64,000 nucleotides of DNA from an uncultured Cyclobacteriaceae bacterium (GCA_943788235.1 CALSPM010000005.1:248001-312000); one strand, 5' to 3'. Positions 17,190-27,159 are shown, counted from the first letter of the stretch. Notes: generated from the letters alone by a model not told the origin. Made by a program: numbers and translations.

Positions 17190-19988
17190 ATGAATCTATA
17201 TAAACTTAAACTCCAATTTCTTAATCTCTTGGTGATTTTAATCCTTTTGCTGTCCTTCACTTCTTTAAAAGCACAAAAGAAAAAATTGATCAAACCAGAA
17301 GAGTATGGGAAATGGGAATTACTCAGAAATAATACTATCTCGAAGGATGGTAATTGGTTAAGCTATCAAATAGATAAGGTTAATAAGGACAAAATAACTT
17401 TTCTTTATAACATTAATCAGAAGACATCCAATTCCTATCTCAATGCGGCTAACGCAAAATTTTCTCAAACGGGCAGCTGGTTCGTATATGAAAAAGTACT
17501 GAGTGGTAAAAAACAAAAAGCTAAAAATAAGGAAGAGAAAAAAGAAGATCTTGAGATCAACGACAAAATATTGGTCAATTTGACGACCGCTGACACTATA
17601 CTTCTACAGGGCGTTATAAAATATCGCTTCAGTAAAAAAGATTCTTATCTCGCAATGCTTAGGAAAAATGAGGGAGTCAACACACTCTTAATACAGGACC
17701 TCAAAACTCAATCACAAATAAGTTTTGGAAATATAAAGTCTTTTGAGTGGCAAAAACAGGGCGAACTCTTAGCCATGATTGTAGAAACAAAAGATTCAAT
17801 AGCGAACGGCATTCAACTGTATGATGGGAGTACAGGAGTCTTAAAAGTGTTAGACCAGTCAACGCATATCTATTTTCATTTAGAATGGGGTGAAGAATCT
17901 GATTACTTGTTTGCTATAAAAGCGATAAATCAAGAAAGGTCAGAAGAAGTATCCTACCAGTTGCTTCATTGGAAAGGCTTTTCAAAGTTGAACCCCATAT
18001 TCTCAAGATTTAATCCAAGCGAAACAGGCCTTATTCCAAGTGATAGAAGAATATTACCTAAAAACATAAAAATTTCAGATGACGGAAATAGGGTGTTTTT
18101 CGAGACATTTTCCTGGATCCAAACTGAAGAAGAAGAAACTAAAGAGGAGAGTAAAAGGGATAATAGCAAATCAGATGAAATGAAAATAGCAGAAGGAGTG
18201 GACTATGAAGCTCCCGACTTAGAGATTTGGCATAGTAAGGATGAATTGATGATTACCCAGCAAAAGAAAAGTGCAAATAGGGATTCAGAAGAACCCATTT
18301 TATATGTTTGGCATGTTGATAAGAATAGTATTTTGGCTTTAAGCAATAAGCTAGTTGAAAACGTTCGTTTACAGGTTAACAATAAAAATATGATTGGCTT
18401 GGATCAGACACCTTATTCATTTGACGCCATGTTTGGACGGCCAAGTAACGATATCTACATCATCAATATTGAAAATGGAGCACAGAAAAAGGTACTAACC
18501 GACGTCAGAAGAACTTCGCCAATCAGCCCAAACGATAAGTATTTCATTTATATAGACAATGACAACTTGCATATATATGATCTTGTAAAAGAATCATCCA
18601 CTAATCTTACCTCCAATTTATCAGGTAAGTTTATTCAAGGGGATTCATACGACTATCCCGTAGAACAAAAACCTCCATTTAATGGAGGTTTCTCAGCCTG
18701 GAGTGAAGATGGAAATTCATTCCTCTTCAATTCTGAATTTGATGTTTGGCTTGGATTCGTAAATGACAATCCTGCAAAACGTATTACTAAAGGGGAGGAA
18801 AATGAAATTATTTATAGACACAGATTTGTTTATCAAGAAGATGAATTCCTTGATTTGGATCAAGAACATTTTTTCTCCATGAGAGGAAAGGAGTCTAAGA
18901 AATCAGGCTTCTCTAAAGGCAAGCTTGGGCAAAATCTGAAGACCTTAATTTATGACAACGCCAATTTTTATCAATTAAATCAACCTCATCAGGGACTTGA
19001 TTTATTGACCTATAGATCGCAGTCTTTTGATCAATCACCAAATCTAGTTATCACAGATTTTGATTTTTCTAATCCGAAGGAGATTTCCAATACCAATCCT
19101 TTTCAGCACGAATACGCATGGGGGCAAGCTGAGCTAATAAAATTTAATAACGCCCAAAATAATAGTGCGCAAGGAATTCTATATTATCCGGCAAATTATC
19201 AAAAGGGTAAAAAATATCCAATGATAACTTATGTCTATGAAAAACTTTCTGATGGGGTTCACAGATATACAGTACCCTCTAAGACCAACTACTATAATAC
19301 TACCGTCTGGCAGCAAGAAGGTTACTTTGTGTTCAAGCCAGATATAGAATTCATTGCTGGCGACCCAGGCGTCTCATCTGCAAAGACCTTAGAAAAAGCC
19401 GTGGCTTCGGTAGTAGCAAAAGGAGATGTAGATGCCTCTAAAGTTGGTCTGATTGGTCACTCATGGGGTGGCTACCAAGCAGGATTTGTACCTACTCAAA
19501 CGGATATATTTGCTGCAAGTGTGGCAGGTGCAGGGTTGACTAATTTTATCTCTATGTACTTGGCAATAACACCTGCATTTGGTGGGTCTCCAGAAAATAA
19601 TCACTTTGAAATTTCTCAAGAGCGGATGATTAGCCCGCCTTGGGAATCACCAGAGAATTATATTCGAAATTCATCGGTTATGAATGTGGAATCCTTAAAC
19701 ACTCCTATTTTATTTGAAGTTGGGGACAATGATATGAATGTGAATTGGAGACAGGGAATCGAATACTACAATGCTGCGAGAAGAGCCGGTAAGCAATTCG
19801 TATTGCTTGTATATGCCAAAGAAGGTCATGGGGTAAGGGAAGAAAAGAATGCCTCTGATTATCAGCAAAAAATACTAAAGTGGTTTGGTCATTACTTGAA
19901 AGGGGAAGCAGCTGAAGATTGGATCCTCGATGGAATTCCATACAGCGAGCAACAACGGAGGTTGAAAAAAGGAATAACGAAAGACTAA
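17190..19988 (+). CDS. S9-family (prolyl oligopeptidase-like) serine peptidase, secreted
   Basis: From the ATG at 17190 the protein has 932 residues, starting with a signal peptide ending near SLKAQ. A long N-terminal propeller-like region (about 40-640) contains an acidic low-complexity insertion (EEEETKEESKRD, near residue 315). The C-terminal alpha/beta-hydrolase domain has the nucleophile Ser758 in GHSWGG, the acid Asp846 or Asp848 in GDNDMN, and His880 in KEGHGV. Members cleave peptides or remove terminal dipeptides in the periplasm. The upstream TTG at 17100 adds a stretch unlike a signal peptide, so I prefer 17190. The gene sits alone between two cassette-like intergenic stretches. Confidence 0.85.
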   Translation: MNLYKLKLQFLNLLVILILLLSFTSLKAQKKKLIKPEEYGKWELLRNNTISKDGNWLSYQIDKVNKDKITFLYNINQKTSNSYLNAANAKFSQTGSWFVYEKVLSGKKQKAKNKEEKKEDLEINDKILVNLTTADTILLQGVIKYRFSKKDSYLAMLRKNEGVNTLLIQDLKTQSQISFGNIKSFEWQKQGELLAMIVETKDSIANGIQLYDGSTGVLKVLDQSTHIYFHLEWGEESDYLFAIKAINQERSEEVSYQLLHWKGFSKLNPIFSRFNPSETGLIPSDRRILPKNIKISDDGNRVFFETFSWIQTEEEETKEESKRDNSKSDEMKIAEGVDYEAPDLEIWHSKDELMITQQKKSANRDSEEPILYVWHVDKNSILALSNKLVENVRLQVNNKNMIGLDQTPYSFDAMFGRPSNDIYIINIENGAQKKVLTDVRRTSPISPNDKYFIYIDNDNLHIYDLVKESSTNLTSNLSGKFIQGDSYDYPVEQKPPFNGGFSAWSEDGNSFLFNSEFDVWLGFVNDNPAKRITKGEENEIIYRHRFVYQEDEFLDLDQEHFFSMRGKESKKSGFSKGKLGQNLKTLIYDNANFYQLNQPHQGLDLLTYRSQSFDQSPNLVITDFDFSNPKEISNTNPFQHEYAWGQAELIKFNNAQNNSAQGILYYPANYQKGKKYPMITYVYEKLSDGVHRYTVPSKTNYYNTTVWQQEGYFVFKPDIEFIAGDPGVSSAKTLEKAVASVVAKGDVDASKVGLIGHSWGGYQAGFVPTQTDIFAASVAGAGLTNFISMYLAITPAFGGSPENNHFEISQERMISPPWESPENYIRNSSVMNVESLNTPILFEVGDNDMNVNWRQGIEYYNAARRAGKQFVLLVYAKEGHGVREEKNASDYQQKILKWFGHYLKGEAAEDWILDGIPYSEQQRRLKKGITKD

Positions 19989-20063
19989 CAATATGGATAA
20001 AATCATAGTAGCTAAATGTCACTACAATTTATATGAGAGGCCGGTAGCCACAAGCAGAATAAA

Positions 20064-20714
20064 ATGAACCTAAGTCATGTTCTTTACAAGGTTAGTAATT
20101 TAGAGGACTCAGTAATTGAATTCCAAAATAGGGGCTTTAAAGTTGAGTTTGGCTCAAAAAATAAACCTCATAATGCTTTAATATATTTTTCAGAAGGACC
20201 TTATATTGAGCTATTAAATAAAGCACCAGTCCCTTTCTATACCCATTTAATTTTAAGATTATTAGGAAAAGGAAAGGTTGCTGAAAGGTTTAAACATTGG
20301 AAGAGTGTGAAAGAGGGGTTCTTTGGATTGTGTTTAGAAAATCACAAGACTAATTTTGATAAAGAGCAGAATATATTAATAAAAAATGGGCAAAATTATT
20401 TTATAACTAACAGCAATAGAACAGACCCAGCAAATAGAATTCTTAAGTGGAAACTCCTTTTCCCCTATGAGCTCAAACTCCCATTTTTAATGACCCGTTT
20501 TAATATCGATCCAAAACCTAAAAATTTTATTCACCCAAACGGTGTAAAAAAGATAAAGTGTATTTCGTTTGGAACTGATCAAAACCTTATTCCAATCATT
20601 AAAGAATTATGTGATGATAGAACGCTTAAATTATTTGTTGGCAAAGATGTAAAAAGCGTAACATATGAAAAAATAAAAACTGCTGATAACAATGTGTATG
20701 ATGTTCACAGCTGA
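20064..20714 (+). CDS. VOC-superfamily (glyoxalase-like domain) protein
   Basis: The 216-residue protein begins with the pattern LSHVLYKVSNLEDSVIEFQNRGFKV, typical of the first beta-alpha-beta unit of VOC proteins (bleomycin-resistance/glyoxalase fold, closest in layout to the Glyoxalase_3 type), and has YIELLNK at the usual metal-ligand strand. The ligand or reaction is unknown. It starts about 75 bases after the S9 peptidase and is followed by a broken GNAT gene; VOC and GNAT genes are frequent cassette cargo. Confidence 0.75.
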   Translation: MNLSHVLYKVSNLEDSVIEFQNRGFKVEFGSKNKPHNALIYFSEGPYIELLNKAPVPFYTHLILRLLGKGKVAERFKHWKSVKEGFFGLCLENHKTNFDKEQNILIKNGQNYFITNSNRTDPANRILKWKLLFPYELKLPFLMTRFNIDPKPKNFIHPNGVKKIKCISFGTDQNLIPIIKELCDDRTLKLFVGKDVKSVTYEKIKTADNNVYDVHS

Positions 20715-20765
20715 AAACTTAGCTACGCCTCATATAAAACCGTTCGAAGTATTTGATCCTAGAAA

Positions 20766-21156
20766 ATGATAAAAGTCGATCAATATGATAGGGAAGACCA
20801 AGCGGAGATGAAATCTCTGATTGAGGAGATATCTCAAGAGTTTGACAAACCAATATTATCTTTAAATTCATCATCTAAGACCAATATGATTGATAAACTA
20901 TGGTTAGCTAAAAAGAATAATGCTTTGTTAGGAGCAATTGGGATCTTAAGATTAACTGACAACAACGGGGGTATTAAAGAGGCTGTTTGTTAAAAAAGAG
21001 TTTAGAGGGGAACATATGGGGGTATAGACTATGTTGATTCAGGCTTCCATTAATTGGTCAAAAGAAAATAGAATAAAGAACCTATTTCTTGGCACAATGA
21101 CACAATTTAAAGTTTTTAAGCGCTCCTATCTCAAAAATGGAGTTTTAAAAAATTGA
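20766..21156 (+). pseudogene. GNAT-family acetyltransferase gene with frameshift and stop
   Basis: The first frame (from the ATG at 20766) encodes MIKVDQYDREDQAEMKSLIE and LWLAKKNNALLGAIGILRL, the N-terminal half of a GNAT domain, and stops at 20991. Shifting one base near 20975-20980 opens a frame reading RLFVKKEFRGEHMG, the acetyl-CoA loop equivalent, then a TAG at 21025-21027, then QASINWSKENRIKNLFLGT and YLKNG, ending in TGA at 21154-21156. The whole matches one GNAT gene of about 130 residues with two independent lesions, so it is not functional. Confidence 0.85.
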
Positions 21157-21475
21157 CAAAATACAACTTCCATCAGATTTACAAACAATCTGATTGAGAC
21201 CTTTATTACAATATGAATTCAACTACAGCTACTGCCAATAAAGCCTAAACAGCATTAAAATGCAGTTTAGGTAAGCTGTTTTGTGCAATGAAAATACATA
21301 GGGCATTTGTGTTGAACCGAAAGGTCTGTGAAATTTAACAAAGTCCACCAAATATAAAATTTAGCGTTTATTAAAAAAATCATTTACATTTAGCTAAGTA
21401 TAAAGCCGGAACGAAAGGGCTTATCACCTGCCTACGTTTCTCATATTAAATGTTGTGATGGATTAAAAATTTAGA
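21157..21475. other. Intergenic stretch with two hairpins
   Basis: No gene is visible. An eight-base stem (ATCAGATT with AATCTGAT, 21172-21194) and a long hairpin at 21244-21271 are the only clear structures. The end of the stretch must hold the promoter for the rhamnosidase cluster, but no convincing TTG-N19-TAnnTTTG match was found. Confidence 0.4.
21244..21271. terminator. Strong hairpin, possible transcription terminator or element end
   Basis: CCTAAAC and GTTTAGG pair, followed inward by an A-A mismatch and GCATT with AATGC, giving 12 paired bases around a two-base loop (which would open to about four). Downstream is GTAAGCTGTTTTGTG, not a clean T-run, so termination is only one possibility. 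Confidence 0.4.
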
Positions 21476-23902
21476 ATGAAAATATCAACCCTGCTTTTTG
21501 GAATTTGTATTTTGGGGCTATTTTCATGTAATACTATGCCCGATCAAATAGCATCAAGTTTAGGCGTAGACGATCATGCCTATTGGATAGAAGATGGTAT
21601 TGCACTTCCAGAAAGCGATTCCATATTTTATCTGGAACACCCATCACCACTTTTCAGAAAGGAATTTAAAACAGATAAAGCTATTAAGTCTGTTTTATTG
21701 AGCATTACATCTGCCGGTTATTTCAAAGTATCTATAAATGGAAACGGCATTAAAGAAAATGTGCTTGATCCGGCCTGGACCGACTTTAGTAAGCGAATAT
21801 ATTATTCTGAATATGATGTCACTTCTCTCATTCAAGATGGGGATAATTGTCTGGGGGTGTCCCTTGGTAACGGTTTTTACAATCCTTTGCCAATGAGGAA
21901 ATGGGGAAGAAGAAACCTGAGGGAGGACATAGCAGTCGGTAAACCAGTTTTTATTGCAAAACTCCACATTAGTTATAAAAATGGGTCCTCAGAAGAAATT
22001 GTGACTGACAATTCTTGGAAATTTGCTTTAGGACCCATTATAAAAAATAGTGTGTATATCGGAGTTGTCTACAATGCCAATAATGAAATTGACGGATGGG
22101 ATAAACCTGGGTTTGATGATAAGGAATGGGAAGCAGCTACCATTGGAAATCCTCCTGGCGGTAAAATTGAAAAGGTATTTTTCCCTCCTGTTAGGATTAC
22201 TCAAGAATTAATTCCGGTCGATATTTCTTCTCCAGAAAAAGGCGTTTGGATGGTTGATTTAGGTATAAATTTTACAGGGACTTATAAAATTAAATTATCT
22301 GGAGCGGAAGGTGATACCATTATCTTCAAGTTTGGTGAACGCATTTATGAGGATGGAACTGTAAATCCAATGACCACTGTAGCAGGCCAAATTAAGAGAA
22401 AGGGAGTTGGCGGTCCTGGTGCACCAGACATTGCATGGCAGACAGATAATTATATCATAGGTAATAAAAAAAGGCAATGGTTCAGTCCTGATTTCACCTA
22501 CCACACTTACCGGTACATGGAGATAAGGGGGTTGAAAGAAAAGCCCAAAATAGATGATATCCGTGGGCTTTTTATGCATACCAATGTTACCAATGAAAAT
22601 AGCTTTTCCAGTTCATCACAATTACTGAATTCAATTCAAGATGCTTCAGAAAGGACATTTTTGTCCAATTTAGTAAGTGTTCAATCAGATTGCCCTGCCA
22701 GAGAAAAATTTGGCTATGGGGGTGATTTAAATGCTACGAGTGAGGCCTTCATTTACAATTTTGATATGCAATCTTTCTATCGCAAAACCATATATGATTG
22801 GGTAGATGCTATGAAAGATTCAAGTTTTGTAGATACCGCACCATTTGTAGGAATAGAATATTGTGGTATTAGTTGGGAATCGGCTTACTTGACGACGCAA
22901 TATTACTTATATCTCTACTATAATGATACCGAAATCATTAATGAGTTTTATGCTCTAAATAACAAATGGATGGATAAAGTAGCTATGATTCATCCTGAAG
23001 GGATTATTGATGAAGGTTTAAGTGATCATGAATCGCTGGAGCCGGTTCCGGTAAAACTCACTGGAACTAGTCATTATTTGCAATGTGCTCGTATCATGAA
23101 GATCTTTGCTGGTGTAATGGGTAGAACGGCAGATATAAAAAAATATGAAGCGTTAGCCGATAAATTAAAAAACCAAATAAGGGCGGAATTTTGGGATAAA
23201 CCATTCATAGGGAAAATCAATCGGCAAACCCTATTTTCAACTTTACTCTACCACAAAATTATACCGAAAGATGAGATGCCAGCAGCAAGGGATTCACTAC
23301 TAACAGCCATTAAAAATGGTCCATCAAAACATTTAAATACCGGTATTTTTGGTACTAAGTACGTGCTAGAAACACTCGCTGAAAACGGTGCTCCAAATGC
23401 CGTTTTTGATATCGTGAATAGTACAACATACCCGGGTTGGGGCTTTATGATTGATCGAGGAGCAACTTCAATATGGGAAACATGGAAAGAGAGTGACAAT
23501 ACGTACTCGAATAACCACCCAATGTTCGGTACGGTTTCCGAGTGGTATTATCGTTGGTTAGCTGGTATCCGACCTGATCCTGATCATCCGGGGTTTGAAG
23601 AATTCTTTTTAACTCCTACAATGCCTGAGGGACTTGAATCAGTGAACTGCACTTATCATTCGCCATATGGAGCCATAGTATCTAATTGGAAAAAGATAAC
23701 TACCGATCATTATACCTACGAAATCACGGTTCCTATTGGCACCAGGGCTAATATTACATTGCCATTATCCCAATCACAATTGGTAGAAATTATTAGTGAA
23801 CAGGAACTAAACCAATCTATTAGGATGGATGGGTTACGGACGGGACAATTTTTTTTGCAAGAAGGGAACTATGTGATTTCAGTAACTTCTGATGAGGAAT
23901 AG
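21476..23902 (+). CDS. Alpha-L-rhamnosidase (GH78-type) lipoprotein
   Basis: The 808-residue protein has a lipobox (GLFSC, Cys18), so it is anchored in the membrane or exposed at the surface. Its layout follows GH78: an N-terminal beta-sandwich carrying WTDFSKRIYYSEYDVTSLI and GNGFY (about 95-140), a linker domain, then the (alpha/alpha)6 catalytic domain with SDCPAREKFGYGGD (Glu410, Asp417) and GATSIWETW (Glu668), the regions that hold the acid and base in known enzymes, and a C-terminal sandwich. The enzyme releases terminal alpha-L-rhamnose. Two sulfatase genes follow on the same strand, which fits breakdown of a sulfated rhamnose-rich glycan such as ulvan (inference). Confidence 0.88.
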   Translation: MKISTLLFGICILGLFSCNTMPDQIASSLGVDDHAYWIEDGIALPESDSIFYLEHPSPLFRKEFKTDKAIKSVLLSITSAGYFKVSINGNGIKENVLDPAWTDFSKRIYYSEYDVTSLIQDGDNCLGVSLGNGFYNPLPMRKWGRRNLREDIAVGKPVFIAKLHISYKNGSSEEIVTDNSWKFALGPIIKNSVYIGVVYNANNEIDGWDKPGFDDKEWEAATIGNPPGGKIEKVFFPPVRITQELIPVDISSPEKGVWMVDLGINFTGTYKIKLSGAEGDTIIFKFGERIYEDGTVNPMTTVAGQIKRKGVGGPGAPDIAWQTDNYIIGNKKRQWFSPDFTYHTYRYMEIRGLKEKPKIDDIRGLFMHTNVTNENSFSSSSQLLNSIQDASERTFLSNLVSVQSDCPAREKFGYGGDLNATSEAFIYNFDMQSFYRKTIYDWVDAMKDSSFVDTAPFVGIEYCGISWESAYLTTQYYLYLYYNDTEIINEFYALNNKWMDKVAMIHPEGIIDEGLSDHESLEPVPVKLTGTSHYLQCARIMKIFAGVMGRTADIKKYEALADKLKNQIRAEFWDKPFIGKINRQTLFSTLLYHKIIPKDEMPAARDSLLTAIKNGPSKHLNTGIFGTKYVLETLAENGAPNAVFDIVNSTTYPGWGFMIDRGATSIWETWKESDNTYSNNHPMFGTVSEWYYRWLAGIRPDPDHPGFEEFFLTPTMPEGLESVNCTYHSPYGAIVSNWKKITTDHYTYEITVPIGTRANITLPLSQSQLVEIISEQELNQSIRMDGLRTGQFFLQEGNYVISVTSDEE

Positions 23903-24085
23903 GTATTAATTTCCAACGCTGTATCAGCTTTGGAATTTCCTGGATATATGGATGGGACACTGTTAGCAGCGAAAATTACTGTTGAAATAATAACGAAAGT
24001 ACAAAATTGATATGAAATCATATCTCCCTTCGGATTTCAAACTTCACATACTAGAACTTTGTATAATATCATAAGAAGATAAAAA

Positions 24086-25702
24086 ATGCTAAAGAAACAT
24101 AACATTAGAAACTTAATTGTCTTTTTAATCTTTATTTCATGTGTAAAAAAAGAAGAGACTGAGAAGAAGGCCATTGAAAGGCCAAATATTCTATTCATTA
24201 TGTCTGATGATCATGCCTATCAGGCAATTAGCGCCTACTCGGATAAACTCATAAAAACACCAAATATCGATCGTCTTTCTGACGAAGGAATATTGTTTAC
24301 TAATGCCTGCGTCGCCAATTCAATTTGTGCACCATCAAGAGCTACAATACTCACTGGAAAACATACACACATCAATGGAAAGATTGACAATAGAATGCCT
24401 TTTGACACCACACAAGTTACCTTTCCTCAACTATTTCAAAATGCAGGTTATACAACTGCTATGTATGGAAAACTACATTTTGGAAATAAGCCAAAAGGGG
24501 TTGATGATTTTATGATTTTACCAGGGCAAGGTCATTATATCAATCCTGAATTCATCACTCCAGAAGGAGATACAACTATTATCGGATATGTCACTGACAT
24601 CATTACTGATCTCACTATAAATTGGCTAGATAAAAAAAGGGATAAAGAAAAGCCATTCATGATGATGTATTTACATAAAGCTCCTCATAGAGCTTGGTGG
24701 CCAAACCCTGAAAAATTCAAAGAGTTTTCTCAGCAAACCTTTCCGGAACCAGCAACCCTTTTCGATAATTATAATAATCGTGGGTCTGCTGCAAAAACAG
24801 CTGAATTGAATATTAGTGATCAGTTGCTTAGTTATGACAACAAAGTTTATCCCCAAGCCATTGTGGATATAGGCCTGAAAAATGATGACCCGAGGAATAA
24901 AAAATATTTTGAAACAGCAGATTTTTCCCGACTTAAGGCTAATCAAAAGGCTATGTACAAACCCATTCTAGATTCTATTGCTCAAGACTTTAAAAAACGC
25001 TGGCCCAGTATGAGTGATAAAGAGAAGATGAGTTGGCAATATCAACGATATATACAGGATTATCTAGCATGTATTTCTTCCATAGATGATAATGTTGGTA
25101 GAGTTTTAGATTACCTCGATGACAGCGGTTTAGCAGAAAATACAATTGTAATATATACCTCAGATCAAGGGTTTTACCTTGGAGAACATGGTTGGTTTGA
25201 TAAACGATTTATTTATAATGAATCTTTTAAAATTCCATTATTGATCCGCTGGCCAAATCAAATAACGGCAGGCATAACGAACGATGAGATGGTTCAGAAT
25301 CTAGATTTTGCTCAAACCTTTTTAGAAGCAGCACAAATTGAAATTCCAAAGGATATGCAAGGAGAGAGTTTAATCTCTCTTTTAAAAGGTGACACGTCAC
25401 AATGGGATCGTGAATCTGTTTACTATCATTACTATGAATACCCAGGTCCTCACATGGTCAAACGACACTATGGGATAGTAACAAAAAAGTTTAAATTGGT
25501 TCACTTTTATCATGATATCGACGAATGGGAGTTATATGATCGTAAAAATGATCCACAAGAAATGAAAAATGTATACTATAATCCTGCTTATGCTAATGCA
25601 GTTACTGAATTACACAAAAAGCTAGATGAGTTAAGACTAAAATATAAGGATTCATCAGAATTCGATAGGAAGGTTACAAATCTTTATGATAATAATAAAT
25701 AA
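24086..25702 (+). CDS. Type I sulfatase (formylglycine-dependent) lipoprotein
   Basis: The 538-residue protein has a lipobox-like FISC (Cys19) and a full sulfatase core: PNILFIMSDDHAYQ with the metal-binding Asp41 and Asp42, and CAPSR at 81-85, whose Cys is oxidised to formylglycine by an anSME-type maturase in Bacteroidota (not in this window). Later, DNVGRVLDYLDDSGLAENT and YTSDQGFYLGEHGWFDKR form the second half of the active site. It removes sulfate from a carbohydrate. It follows the rhamnosidase and precedes a second sulfatase by about 40 bases, probably on one transcript. Confidence 0.92.
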   Translation: MLKKHNIRNLIVFLIFISCVKKEETEKKAIERPNILFIMSDDHAYQAISAYSDKLIKTPNIDRLSDEGILFTNACVANSICAPSRATILTGKHTHINGKIDNRMPFDTTQVTFPQLFQNAGYTTAMYGKLHFGNKPKGVDDFMILPGQGHYINPEFITPEGDTTIIGYVTDIITDLTINWLDKKRDKEKPFMMMYLHKAPHRAWWPNPEKFKEFSQQTFPEPATLFDNYNNRGSAAKTAELNISDQLLSYDNKVYPQAIVDIGLKNDDPRNKKYFETADFSRLKANQKAMYKPILDSIAQDFKKRWPSMSDKEKMSWQYQRYIQDYLACISSIDDNVGRVLDYLDDSGLAENTIVIYTSDQGFYLGEHGWFDKRFIYNESFKIPLLIRWPNQITAGITNDEMVQNLDFAQTFLEAAQIEIPKDMQGESLISLLKGDTSQWDRESVYYHYYEYPGPHMVKRHYGIVTKKFKLVHFYHDIDEWELYDRKNDPQEMKNVYYNPAYANAVTELHKKLDELRLKYKDSSEFDRKVTNLYDNNK

Positions 25703-25743
25703 AAACAGCGCATAATGATGTGTGAAATTATAAGAGAGGAGAA

Positions 25744-27159
25744 ATGAAAAATGGGTTAAAAATGTTTTTTTATTCACTGATAGTGATCTTATTTATTCGA
25801 TGCCATAACTATGAAAATCATAAAGAGGAAAGACCAAATGTTTTATTTATCTTAATTGATGATCATCGCAACGATGTTATTTCGGCTGCGGGTCACCCTA
25901 TTGTAAAAACTCCAACAGTTGACAAACTTGCTAAGAATGGAATGATGTTTTCGGATGCATTTGTCACAACTCCGATTTGTGCGGCAAGTCGAGCTTCTAT
26001 TTTTACAGGATTATATGAATCTAAGCACAATTACACTTTTGGTAGGAAACCACTCAGAAAAGAGTTTATCACCAGTTCATATCCATATTTACTAAGAAGA
26101 TCGGGATATACTACCGGTTTTACTGGAAAATTTGGAGTAAGGATTGAGATGCAAGATAGCATGCTAACAGAGATGTTTGATTTTTTTAAGCCTTCGGCTA
26201 AGAGTACTCCATCTTTTGAAATCCTTGCCGATGGAAGTAAGCGACATTCTGCTGAAATTCGTGGTGATGATGCGATAGAATTTATTAATAATCAAACTTC
26301 TGAGAACCCTTTTTGCCTTTCTATAAGTTTTAATGCCGTTCATGCGGTAGATGCCAACACAAGTCCGGGGAATGAGGGACACTACCCTTACCCTGAAGCC
26401 GTTTCTGATATGTATGAGCTTGTAGAAATGCCAAAACCTGAATTGTCTGATCCCGGAATATATGAAAGTCATCCTGATTTTTTAAAGAATTCGCTCAATA
26501 GAGAACGTTATTTTTGGCGTTGGGATACCGAAGAAAAATACCAAACCAATATGAGGGCCTATTTCCGCATGATAAGTGGATATGACAACGTAATGGCTAG
26601 AGTATTTGCCGCATTAAAAGAGAAAGGCCTAGATAAAAATACCGTAATTATTTTTGCTGCCGATAATGGCTATTACATGGGTAACCGAGGATTTGCTGGT
26701 AAGTGGACTCATTATGATGAATCACTAAGGGTTCCTTTGATTCTTTTTGATCCGAGAATATCAATTAAAAATGGCACAAACACCTCTAATAAAACAGTGC
26801 TAAATGTTGATATTGCTGCAACAATACTTGACATAGCTGGTGTTTCAATACCTCAAATTTATCAAGGAAAAAGTCTCTTCCCAATTTTAAATAATGAAGA
26901 AGTGGAACCTTGGCGAGAGCATTTTCTTATCGAACACCGAATGGAACATGATAAACTCCCAAAATATGTTGGAATTCATGAGAAAAGATATGTTTATGTA
27001 AATTATTATGAGCAAAAACCCCCGTATGAGTATTTACATGATTTACAAAAAGATCCTAATCAATTAATAAATTTAAAAAATGATCCTCATTACCTAGCAG
27101 TTCTTCAAGAAATGAGGGAAAAATGCGAACGCTTAGAAAACAGTATAAAAAACAATTAA
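25744..27159 (+). CDS. Type I sulfatase, second copy
   Basis: This 471-residue sulfatase has PNVLFILIDDHRND (Asp39 and Asp40) and CAASR at 79-83, a C-x-A-S-R variant of the formylglycine motif. The C-terminal part of the active site reads IIFAADNGYYMGNRGFAGKWTHYDES. The N-terminus is hydrophobic and ends in a cysteine (Cys20) after Arg, so lipidation is uncertain. It differs clearly from the preceding sulfatase and probably acts on a different sulfate position of the same glycan. Confidence 0.9.
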   Translation: MKNGLKMFFYSLIVILFIRCHNYENHKEERPNVLFILIDDHRNDVISAAGHPIVKTPTVDKLAKNGMMFSDAFVTTPICAASRASIFTGLYESKHNYTFGRKPLRKEFITSSYPYLLRRSGYTTGFTGKFGVRIEMQDSMLTEMFDFFKPSAKSTPSFEILADGSKRHSAEIRGDDAIEFINNQTSENPFCLSISFNAVHAVDANTSPGNEGHYPYPEAVSDMYELVEMPKPELSDPGIYESHPDFLKNSLNRERYFWRWDTEEKYQTNMRAYFRMISGYDNVMARVFAALKEKGLDKNTVIIFAADNGYYMGNRGFAGKWTHYDESLRVPLILFDPRISIKNGTNTSNKTVLNVDIAATILDIAGVSIPQIYQGKSLFPILNNEEVEPWREHFLIEHRMEHDKLPKYVGIHEKRYVYVNYYEQKPPYEYLHDLQKDPNQLINLKNDPHYLAVLQEMREKCERLENSIKNN

